Of a DNA stretch of 46,197 bases, positions 32,406-38,558 are shown one piece after another. The stretch lies in IMG/VR virus record IMGVR_UViG_3300046538_000126, positions 1 through 46,197 of that record. The stretch is one strand, 5' to 3'. Under the pieces are notes generated by a model. The model had not been told where the DNA came from. It worked only from the letters and a program-made list of their open reading frames with translations, and searched no databases. Numbering within the stretch: the stretch's first letter is position 1; every line of letters starts with the position of its first letter. Both the position numbers and the translations under genes were made by a program. This DNA is from a virus.

Positions 32406-33425
32406 AGACGAAAATCCGATTTTCTCGGCGATGTCGTGCTGGGCGTTCACAGCGGTGTCGAGATCCTTCTCCAGGTAGGCCATGGTGGTCATCGGGCTTT
32501 TGTGCCGCATCACCTTCTGGATCGTCTGGATCGGCACGCCGGCCTCCGAGAGCATCGTCGCGAAGGTGCCGCGCAGCCGGTGCGGCGTGATGCCCTTGGT
32601 GGCGCATGCTGCGTTCGCCTGCAGCATCACAGTTCGGGCGAAGCCTGGCGGATGCTGGCGGCCGTTGCGCTTGGCCGCGATCAGGCCCTCGGCCTTGCGG
32701 TGTGGCGCCAGATGGTCGGCAAGCCAATCCGGAAGCGGCACCGGCTCGGCCTCGCGGCCCTTTGTCACGCCCGGCGTGTACGTCGCCCGCTGCCAGTCGA
32801 TCCATTCCCAGCGCGCGCCCGCCGCCTCGCCCTCGCGCAGGCCAAGGCCGAACATCATCCGGATGGCGGTGGCCGCTGACGGTTCGCCGCGGGCAGCAAC
32901 ATCGATGGCGACAAACCATGCCTTGGCGACGTCGACCGGCAGGATCGATCGCGGCCGCTTTTGCAGCTTGAGCATCTTGACGCGCCACGGCAGCGCCGGG
33001 ATGATCTCGCGCTTGACCGCCCAGTTGGCCAGCAGCTTCAGGATCCGCAGCCAGTGGTTGGCCGACGCCGGCTTGTGCGTCGTGAGGTGGGTGTTGCGCG
33101 CCATCTCAACCAGTTGAGTGGTGATCATGTTGACCGGCAGTTCGCCGAGGTCATATAGGTGCAGCCGATTGAATGTATCCACGCTGCGCAGATGCGCATG
33201 GCTGGCGACCTGCTTATGGATCGCTAACCATCCACTGGCCAGATCGCGCAGCGCCGGCACAGGCTTACCACCCTGGGCGACCCTCACCGCATCCTCGTAG
33301 GCGCGCTGCGCAACCACGTCAGCCTTGCCCTTTGCCCGCTCCCGGGTGCTTCGCTGCTGTCTGATGCTATCGATCTGGAACCGGTAATGCCAGATACCGC
33401 CGACTTTGAATAGCGCGTAGCTCAT
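32349..33425 (-). CDS. tyrosine recombinase (phage integrase)
   Basis: A 358-residue site-specific recombinase with all catalytic residues: Arg197 (GLREGE), Lys222 (VTKGRE), His282 and Arg285 (PHRLRGT), His308 (MRHKSP) and the nucleophile Tyr317 (MAYLEK). An N-terminal arm-binding domain (about 1-70) and core-binding domain (about 70-160) precede. It probably drives integration into tRNA-Leu. Its place is unusual, inside the right early operon with replication genes upstream, about 32 kb from the visible attachment site. The 3' end is duplicated (copies A and B). Confidence 0.9.
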   Translation of the reverse strand: MSYALFKVGGIWHYRFQIDSIRQQRSTRERAKGKADVVAQRAYEDAVRVAQGGKPVPALRDLASGWLAIHKQVASHAHLRSVDTFNRLHLYDLGELPVNMITTQLVEMARNTHLTTHKPASANHWLRILKLLANWAVKREIIPALPWRVKMLKLQKRPRSILPVDVAKAWFVAIDVAARGEPSAATAIRMMFGLGLREGEAAGARWEWIDWQRATYTPGVTKGREAEPVPLPDWLADHLAPHRKAEGLIAAKRNGRQHPPGFARTVMLQANAACATKGITPHRLRGTFATMLSEAGVPIQTIQKVMRHKSPMTTMAYLEKDLDTAVNAQHDIAEKIGFSSRRESGERPAATPHESSTP

Positions 33426-33453
33426 GCATCACCTCGCCCAATTTGTAGATTCT

Positions 33454-34215
33454 TCATGCCTCATCCTCATTCTCTGTGCTGATCCTCAGTGCAATCCGCG
33501 CCTCCTTAACCTGAAATGGCTTGAGCGACTTGTCGCCGAGTTCGTTCCGCTCAATGATCTTCTTCGCCCACGCCTTGCAGTCGATCTTGCTGTTGGCCGT
33601 CTTGGTGATACCTGACGCGCCGAGCTTGGCCAGCATGCGCTGTGCCTCATCGGGAGACGTCTGCGACTTCCCCGGCGCCGGCAGCAGGACGCGTGGCGGC
33701 GGTACAGGCTCCCATGTGCCGCGCGCCAGCTGCGACTTCAGCGCCGCGGCCCACCGATCTTTCATGAACTGGCCGGGCTGACTCGCCAGATCACGGGAGA
33801 GGCCCGTGGCGGCCCAGAAGATGGCTGGGTGCGACCACACCCCTACCTCACCCTTGCCGCGCGCCTCCAGGCCCGCCAGCGCCTCGTGGTAAGCCATCGC
33901 CGCGTCGACCGGTGGGTTGCAAGCGTCAGCGAGCTGCGGAACAGTCGGCGGCCACTCGCGGTACTGGCGCCGGCATTCGCGTAGGCCGACGACCAGGTGC
34001 GCCGGAGTGATCCCCTCCTCCGCAAATACCCGAAGGCACTCGGCGCGCCAGTTCTCGACAGATTGTTCGGTCGTGAAATTCTTGCGCCAGTTGCCGGGGT
34101 ACATGCCGTCCAGGCGGTTGAACAGATGGTCCAGCGCAGACTTACCGTCCAGCGCCGTGCGCGGCACCGTCCACTCGGTCAGGCCGTCAGCGCGGGTTGA
34201 TGTCGATAATTCCAT
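33454..34215 (-). CDS. lambda P-like replication protein (helicase loader)
   Basis: A 253-residue protein with features of phage replication protein P: LDHLFNRLDGMYPGNWRKNF, ENWRAECLRVFAEEGITPAHLVVGLRECRRQYREWPPTVPQLADAC. Such proteins load host DnaB helicase on the origin bound by the O-like initiator. Its gene overlaps the O-like gene by 29 bases and has a GGGGAGG ribosome-binding site very close to the ATG. A variable linker follows and the C-terminal region (SKIDCKAWAKKIIERNELGDKSLKPFQ) is basic. Confidence 0.82.
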   Translation of the reverse strand: MELSTSTRADGLTEWTVPRTALDGKSALDHLFNRLDGMYPGNWRKNFTTEQSVENWRAECLRVFAEEGITPAHLVVGLRECRRQYREWPPTVPQLADACNPPVDAAMAYHEALAGLEARGKGEVGVWSHPAIFWAATGLSRDLASQPGQFMKDRWAAALKSQLARGTWEPVPPPRVLLPAPGKSQTSPDEAQRMLAKLGASGITKTANSKIDCKAWAKKIIERNELGDKSLKPFQVKEARIALRISTENEDEA

Positions 34216-35125
34216 CGCCTCCCCTTGCCTGCGGCATGCCGCCCTGGTTCACGTGCGCCACCGGATCGAATCGGGCCGGCCGGCCAGTACCTGCTGATGG
34301 CAACCGCGCACCAGCCTTGTCCTGCTCCTTCATCAACCACGAATTGCAGAACCCCAGCACACCGCGGCGCGTCTTGCGTTTGCGCGGATTGTTGAGGCAC
34401 CACTGGCGCATCGCAGCCAACTGCCGGATGACGTCGACGCCGGGATATGCTGCCACCCATTCATCGATCGACATCTGCATGATCCCGAATTCGGTGTTGC
34501 CGACCAGTGGCATCATGAGCACCGGCGGTTCGGTTGGTTCATGCTCAGGCGCCGGAGTTGGCGTTGGCGACGGGGCCATCGTGCCACCAGCTAGCCCCAG
34601 GTCCATTGCATCCATGTCGGCCAGATCCACCAAGCCGGAGGCTGCTGGCGTCGAGTCGCTTTGCGGCTCGGTGCAAGAAGATATAGTTAACTCTTGCTTT
34701 ATATCTTCTCTTCTCTTCTCTTCTCTAGGTAACGCTTTGGTAACGCTGCCAGCGTTAGTTTTAGCGTTACCTTTAGCGTTAGTTTTATGTGAAGAGACAC
34801 GTTTTGCGGTCTGACAGCGTGCTTTTGCAGTCTTTCCGTTGTGCCAGCCGAAATTCGGTAGGCTGACACCATCATCGGTTTGCACAAGCCAGCCGACGTC
34901 ACACATCGCTTTTGCGAACCCGCTAACGCCGCATACGTTATCCAGTAACGCCAAGGTAACGCTGGGGGCGTTACCATCAACCGTTTGTTGATCGAACCAG
35001 CGCCAGATTTTGAGCAGTTTTCCAACTGCTAAATCCGGATCCGGCCATCCCATGGCAACAGCGATGCCGAAGACCTCGCGCTTCTCCGGCGTGTTCGCCT
35101 CGAACTTAAGCCAGTCACCGGCCAT
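34187..35125 (-). CDS. O-like replication initiator with internal origin
   Basis: The 312-residue protein starts MAGDWLKFEANTPEKREV, typical of phage replication proteins with a winged-helix N-terminal DNA-binding domain (about 1-95). The middle is a KTNAKGNAKTNAGSVTKAL stretch encoded by iterons followed by an acidic and proline-rich linker. The C-terminal domain (IDEWVAAYPGVDVIRQLAAMRQWCLNNPRKRK, WLMKEQDKAG) resembles the part that contacts the helicase loader. The start has an excellent SD (GGAGGT) five bases upstream. As in lambda O, the origin is inside the gene. Confidence 0.8.
   Translation of the reverse strand: MAGDWLKFEANTPEKREVFGIAVAMGWPDPDLAVGKLLKIWRWFDQQTVDGNAPSVTLALLDNVCGVSGFAKAMCDVGWLVQTDDGVSLPNFGWHNGKTAKARCQTAKRVSSHKTNAKGNAKTNAGSVTKALPREEKRREDIKQELTISSCTEPQSDSTPAASGLVDLADMDAMDLGLAGGTMAPSPTPTPAPEHEPTEPPVLMMPLVGNTEFGIMQMSIDEWVAAYPGVDVIRQLAAMRQWCLNNPRKRKTRRGVLGFCNSWLMKEQDKAGARLPSAGTGRPARFDPVAHVNQGGMPQARGGDGIIDINPR
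34682..34973. other. putative phage replication origin (iterons and AT-rich region)
   Basis: Nine copies of TAACGC or its complement GCGTTA occur. Cluster one: 34730, 34741, 34752, 34764, 34776, at 11-12 base steps, the first two in one orientation and the last three in the other. Cluster two: 34924, 34946, 34957, 34968, at 22, 11 and 11 bases. Next to cluster one at 34682-34728 is an AT-rich stretch with a GAGAA-repeat, as in lambda ori beside its iterons. The helical phasing suggests cooperative binding of the O-like protein. Confidence 0.75.
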
Positions 35126-35519
35126 GGCGAACCTCCGCACGCTGCGCGATAAACAACGCATCAGCCCAGCTGTGGGGCCGGCCCTTGGCGCGTTCGACCA
35201 CTTGGCGCGCACGGTTCTTGGCCAGCATGACGTCGCCGTGCTCCGTACCCTTCATCCTGGCGCGCGAGCGGCGGCTGCACTCGGCGTTTGTGAAGGTCTT
35301 CAGGTTGCAGCGCGCGTCCTTGCCTGGCCCGGCCACGTAGTACGGCGTCGGCCCGCCGGCATTGCGGCGCCAGCCACCGATGTGGCACTCGCCCTCGGCG
35401 CGCAGGCGGTGTAGCCAGCGACGTATGGTGGACTCAGCGCAACCTGAATTGCGCACCAGGTCATTCATCGTCCCGGGCAGCGCGCGGGCGATGAGGGAGC
35501 GGAAGCCTACGGGTGGCAT
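35115..35519 (-). CDS. winged-HTH DNA-binding protein
   Basis: A 134-residue protein starting MPPVGFRSLIARALPGTMNDLVRNSGC, with an HTH motif in LVRNSGCAESTIRRWLHRLRAEGE (about residues 20-43) and a beta-wing (CHIGGWRRNAGGPTPYYVAGPG). The C-terminal part is basic (CSRRSRARMKGTEHGD). It lies directly upstream of the initiator gene, overlapping it by 11 bases, so a regulatory or replication role is likely. GAGG precedes the start by eight bases. Confidence 0.65.
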   Translation of the reverse strand: MPPVGFRSLIARALPGTMNDLVRNSGCAESTIRRWLHRLRAEGECHIGGWRRNAGGPTPYYVAGPGKDARCNLKTFTNAECSRRSRARMKGTEHGDVMLAKNRARQVVERAKGRPHSWADALFIAQRAEVRHGR

Positions 35520-35893
35520 GGTGCGACCTCGATTCCAAGGCGAGCGCATTCGGCGCTATATTCCAGCCAGGTCTCGACCTCGGCTCCGTTCTTCAAAATG
35601 ACATCGCCGTTCTTGTCGCGCTTCGGGCCGCGTACCATAAGCACGGTGTCGCGAACGTGGCCCGGATCTGTGAGCAACCAGTCGCGGCAGAAATGAGGCG
35701 CATCCAGTTCTGGACTGATCTTCACGCGGCGCGTGGCGTCTGCGTACATCTGAGCGGCCAGCGCGTCGCGCTTTTCCGTCCACTCCTCAATTGTCAGGCT
35801 GCGCCGTCCCTCATGGGTCGGCACCTTCCTTGCAGCAGAAGCTTTGCAAACGGTGCGGCTAATGCCAAATACGCAGAAGGCACCCATGGTCAC
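35507..35893 (-). CDS. hypothetical phage protein
   Basis: A 128-residue protein with the core HEGRRSLTIEEWTEKRDALAAQMYADATRRVKISP, then FCRDWLLTDPGHVRDTVLMVRGP and VETWLEYSAECARLG. No family is recognised. The start could be GTG (35893), overlapping the stop of the 25-residue frame (GTGA), or the ATG two codons later. It overlaps the winged-HTH gene by 13 bases. Confidence 0.55.
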   Translation of the reverse strand: MTMGAFCVFGISRTVCKASAARKVPTHEGRRSLTIEEWTEKRDALAAQMYADATRRVKISPELDAPHFCRDWLLTDPGHVRDTVLMVRGPKRDKNGDVILKNGAEVETWLEYSAECARLGIEVAPCHP

Positions 35894-35967
35894 GCCCCCC
35901 CAAAATTGATCTGGGCGGCGGCGCGCCGAAGAATGGCTTCGAAATCGGATAGAATATTAGTATTCAT
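35890..35967 (-). CDS. possible 25-residue leader peptide
   Basis: A tiny frame ATG at 35967 to TGA at 35890-35892: MNTNILSDFEAILRRAAAQI plus five more residues. GAGGAC lies just before ATAT-ATG and its stop overlaps the next GTG start (GTGA), the signature of translational coupling. It may be a real small protein or simply a leader for the next gene. Confidence 0.35.
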   Translation of the reverse strand: MNTNILSDFEAILRRAAAQINFGGA

Positions 35968-36027
35968 ATATGTCCTCATGATTGTGTAATAGCGCCTCGG
36001 CCGGTTGCCGCCGGCCGGGGCTTCGCT

Positions 36028-36375
36028 TCAAAATTCCTCGATCTTCCAGCCGCCGCCTGCCTTCTTTGGCAGTACCTGGACCGCGATAAACTTCAGTGGG
36101 TACATGTCGGCCGCGATCTTGATCTTGGCGCGGGCGTCGTCGGCCCAGTGACCCTTCACTTCGTGCGCCTCCAGCGCGCCGCTGGCCAGCATTACCGCGA
36201 AGTCGGGCGTGTAGAACGTGTTGTCCGCCAGCCGGAACTTCAGGCCTTCAAACTTGAACCACAGCACCTCGCCGGCGGCGCGGCGCAATTCCAGCGTGGC
36301 GGCGTAGGCTGCCTCAGTCCGATTCATCGCGCCGGTTTTCAGGCGGCCGAGCGCCTGCACGTGTCGTTGCATCAT
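36028..36375 (-). CDS. DUF1064 (RecU/VRR-NUC-like) nuclease
   Basis: The 115-residue protein has the DUF1064 pattern: MNRTEAAYAATLELRRAAGEVLWFKFEGLKFRLADNTFYTPDFAVML, LEAHEVKGHWADDARAKIKIAADMYPLKF. The PDF and EVKG motifs (Asp, Glu, Lys) form the PD-(D/E)XK active site of a Holliday junction resolvase-like nuclease. The ATGATG start overlaps the stop of the YbcO-like gene, so either ATG may be used. Probable role in phage DNA processing. Confidence 0.75.
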   Translation of the reverse strand: MMQRHVQALGRLKTGAMNRTEAAYAATLELRRAAGEVLWFKFEGLKFRLADNTFYTPDFAVMLASGALEAHEVKGHWADDARAKIKIAADMYPLKFIAVQVLPKKAGGGWKIEEF

Positions 36376-36812
36376 TCGATCAGTCCCTTCGTGCGCAAAA
36401 ATTGGTGGGTACGCCCGATGCCGGCGCGGAACGCTTCCCGCACCTGGTCCTTGGTCAGCCATGCCGGGCGCGGCCGGCGGCCGTCTAGCACGTCGTGGCA
36501 GGCGCTGCACCCGAAAGCAGCGGCCGTGTCCGGCGCTTTCAAGCCCATGCCCTTGCCGTCCGCCAGCTCGTTGCTGTGGCAGAGCACGGAGGTGGCCGGG
36601 TCGCGGTTGCAGACGCCCGGCAGGACGATGGTGCAGTCCTGGTCGCGCGCCGCTTTGCGGATTGGCGTCATGCGCGGCCCCTTGGTCTTAAAGGAGCGGG
36701 CTCGAGCCGTCTTGGCCTTCGACACCTCGCGGGCTTCGATGCGCTCGCCGCGCGCGAAGGCGGTGCGCTTCATCGGCGTGGTGTCGGGCTTCATGTGGGA
36801 GCGGCGCATCAT
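36372..36812 (-). CDS. YbcO-like (DUF1364) nuclease
   Basis: A 146-residue protein with CTIVLPGVCNRDPATSVLCHSNEL, GKGMGLKAPDTAAAFGCSACHDVLDGRRP, the pattern of the YbcO/DUF1364 family, a Cys/His-rich HNH-like nuclease common beside phage recombination genes. The N-terminal 60 residues are basic. I chose the ATG after GGAA; Mets seven residues later or earlier are possible. It lies divergent from a short plus-strand gene. Confidence 0.75.
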   Translation of the reverse strand: MMRRSHMKPDTTPMKRTAFARGERIEAREVSKAKTARARSFKTKGPRMTPIRKAARDQDCTIVLPGVCNRDPATSVLCHSNELADGKGMGLKAPDTAAAFGCSACHDVLDGRRPRPAWLTKDQVREAFRAGIGRTHQFLRTKGLIE

Positions 36813-36850
36813 GGTAGGATTCCATTCCGACAACGAATTGGAGAACCACC

Positions 36851-37027
36851 ATGTGGCGATGCGAACACAAAGAATGCCTGGCTCAGTTCCCGAAGGAGGA
36901 GGTCGAGTCCAAGCATGACAGCGCTGGTTACTACTTTGAGTGCCCGGTTTGTCGTCGTCGAAACGCCCTGCGAAACATCGGCTTTGCCGGTGGCCCAGTT
37001 AAATTGGAACCATCGAATCGTTGGTAG
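36851..37027 (+). CDS. small zinc-ribbon protein on the opposite strand
   Basis: The 58-residue product starts MWRCEHKEC and has two metal knuckles, C4-x4-C9 and C31-x2-C34 (CPVC), followed by basic residues (RRRNALRNIG). GGAG lies eight bases before the ATG, so translation is credible. It is one of few plus-strand genes in the early operon and faces the gene at 37033 tail to tail. No clear promoter is seen; a TAGGAT (about 36814-36819) is a weak -10 candidate. Function unknown. Confidence 0.65.
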   Translation: MWRCEHKECLAQFPKEEVESKHDSAGYYFECPVCRRRNALRNIGFAGGPVKLEPSNRW

Positions 37028-37032
37028 TTTTC

Positions 37033-37497
37033 TCATGGCGAAGCCATTCCTGCATCGCCAAACAGCGCAGCTACTAGCGGATCTCGCACGGCCGGCATAC
37101 GGTTGACGCGCACCGAGAAGTGCGTATCGTCGGTCATGAGGTGGATGCTGCTGCCGGGCGTCACTGGCTGCAACGACTTGCCGGCCGGCTTGCGCGGCGG
37201 CGCCGGCACTTTCGGGTCGAGCTGCGCGATGAATGCGGACACCAGCGACTGGTCGGGCGATAGCCGGTAGTGAGGCCGGCCAATGTACGTGGCGGTGCCG
37301 CCGACGTAGCGGGCAAGATCGATGACGCCGGCGCCGCGCAACTCCTGGATGTATTTGCGCCCGCCCGATGGGGAAAATTGCAGCAGTGCGCAGATGTCGT
37401 CGATGTCCATTTCGACAGTGGCGATGGTGTCGATGATGATGCGCAGGTTGTCCATCCGGCGGCGGGTGGCGACGGTGTCGCGGGTGCGGGGCGTCAT
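37033..37497 (-). CDS. hypothetical winged-helix-like protein
   Basis: The 154-residue protein has an N-terminal HTH candidate (DNLRIIIDTIATVEMDIDDICALLQFSPSGGRKYIQELRGAGVI) and a hydrophilic C terminus with proline-rich linker. It may bind DNA. ATG overlaps the stop of the gene upstream (ATGA). Confidence 0.6.
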   Translation of the reverse strand: MTPRTRDTVATRRRMDNLRIIIDTIATVEMDIDDICALLQFSPSGGRKYIQELRGAGVIDLARYVGGTATYIGRPHYRLSPDQSLVSAFIAQLDPKVPAPPRKPAGKSLQPVTPGSSIHLMTDDTHFSVRVNRMPAVRDPLVAALFGDAGMASP

Positions 37498-37883
37498 GGT
37501 CGGCTCCAGGCGAACGCCAGCGGCTCGACCAACCATACGTGCCGCATGTTTGCGACGTTGACGATGTCGCCGTCGGCTGGGTAGATTTCGACAGCCGTGC
37601 GGTCAGCAAAGCTGATCTGGCGCTTGATCGCCTGGATCTCCTCCCACGTTAGTCCGTCGACCCAGCGGCCGGTGTCGGTATCGATCATCGTGCGGCAGAT
37701 GCTGATGCGCTGGGCGCCGTCAAGCTGTTCGAACAGTTGCACCAAAAAACGATTTGAGCGCCAGACGGCGATGCAGCCTGGTGGCACTGGACGGCCATCG
37801 ATCGGCACCGGCGTGAATTCGGCTGTGTAGTTCCGGTTTTCTGAGCGGAGGTATGCAGCCTGGTCGCGGAGATGCTTGGTCAC
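37494..37883 (-). CDS. DUF7694-like phage protein
   Basis: A 129-residue protein with the family core RISICRTMIDTDTGRWVDGLTWEEIQAIKRQISFADRTAVEIYPADGDIVNVANMRHVWLV. Members occur in many proteobacterial phages without known function. It overlaps the genes on both sides by four bases. Confidence 0.7.
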   Translation of the reverse strand: MTKHLRDQAAYLRSENRNYTAEFTPVPIDGRPVPPGCIAVWRSNRFLVQLFEQLDGAQRISICRTMIDTDTGRWVDGLTWEEIQAIKRQISFADRTAVEIYPADGDIVNVANMRHVWLVEPLAFAWSRP

Positions 37884-38317
37884 GATTCATCCTCCAGCGC
37901 GCGGCGGACGCCCGCAGCATCGAGGCCGGCCAGCTTGCACCCCGCTTTCGTGGCGTGGAAGTAGGCCTGCTCATCGCTCTCGTAGCCGGCGGAAATGAAG
38001 CCAGCAGCGACCATGCGACGCATCGATTCCTCGGAAGCACCGCCACGACCGGCGCAATAGTAGTTGCGCAGGCCCCATGTGCGTTTCGGACGGTGCTGCA
38101 CGGCGCCCACGGTGTGCTTGAGCTTATCGATGTCGCCAGCCTGCAGCGTGGCGACGCGCGCGGCCAGTTGGCAGGCGACGCACTTGCCGTGCTGGCCCAG
38201 CTGCTTGGCCGGGGCTGCCTTGCCGCAGGCGCAGCGCTTCGCGATCAGCGCGCCGATGGTCGTTTCGGCGTTGATGGCCCGGTATTGCCGCTCGGTGCGG
38301 CTCAGGTCGTACATCAT
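37880..38317 (-). CDS. hypothetical Cys-rich phage protein
   Basis: The 145-residue product has an N-terminal zinc-ribbon-like set (RCACGKAAPAKQLGQHGKCVACQ; C28, C30, C46, C49) and a C-terminal winged-helix-like segment (YYCAGRGGASEESMRRMVAAGFISAGYES). No family is recognised. Its start (ATGATG) has AAGGA about ten bases upstream; it is divergent from a small plus-strand gene with only about 30 bases between starts. Confidence 0.6.
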   Translation of the reverse strand: MMYDLSRTERQYRAINAETTIGALIAKRCACGKAAPAKQLGQHGKCVACQLAARVATLQAGDIDKLKHTVGAVQHRPKRTWGLRNYYCAGRGGASEESMRRMVAAGFISAGYESDEQAYFHATKAGCKLAGLDAAGVRRALEDES

Positions 38318-38349
38318 GATAAGATATCCTTTTGATAATGAGAAACGCC

Positions 38350-38547
38350 ATGCAGCCAGCGACCAAAGACGAATGGATCGGTTACCTTGCGGGTCTGGAG
38401 CAGCTCAGCCTGCAGCGATCGGAAGAGTTGAAGCAGTGCATCGCCGAAAGCCGGAGTGATCACGAGATTGAACAAGCAGGCATGGCAATAGTCGTTTGCG
38501 CACAACGGATCGAGAAGGCGAAGAAGGCGCTCGCGCAATACGATTGA
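38350..38547 (+). CDS. small helical protein on the opposite strand
   Basis: A 65-residue product starting MQPATKDEWIGYLAGLEQLSLQRSEELKQCI, mostly alpha-helical with a heptad-like second half (QAGMAIVVCAQRIEKAKKALAQYD). An ATG 12 bases upstream is also possible. GAGAA stands before the chosen ATG. It lies between two minus-strand genes in the early operon. Function unknown; confidence moderate because codon pattern and composition look real. Confidence 0.5.
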   Translation: MQPATKDEWIGYLAGLEQLSLQRSEELKQCIAESRSDHEIEQAGMAIVVCAQRIEKAKKALAQYD

Positions 38548-38558
38548 GGAGATCGCGC

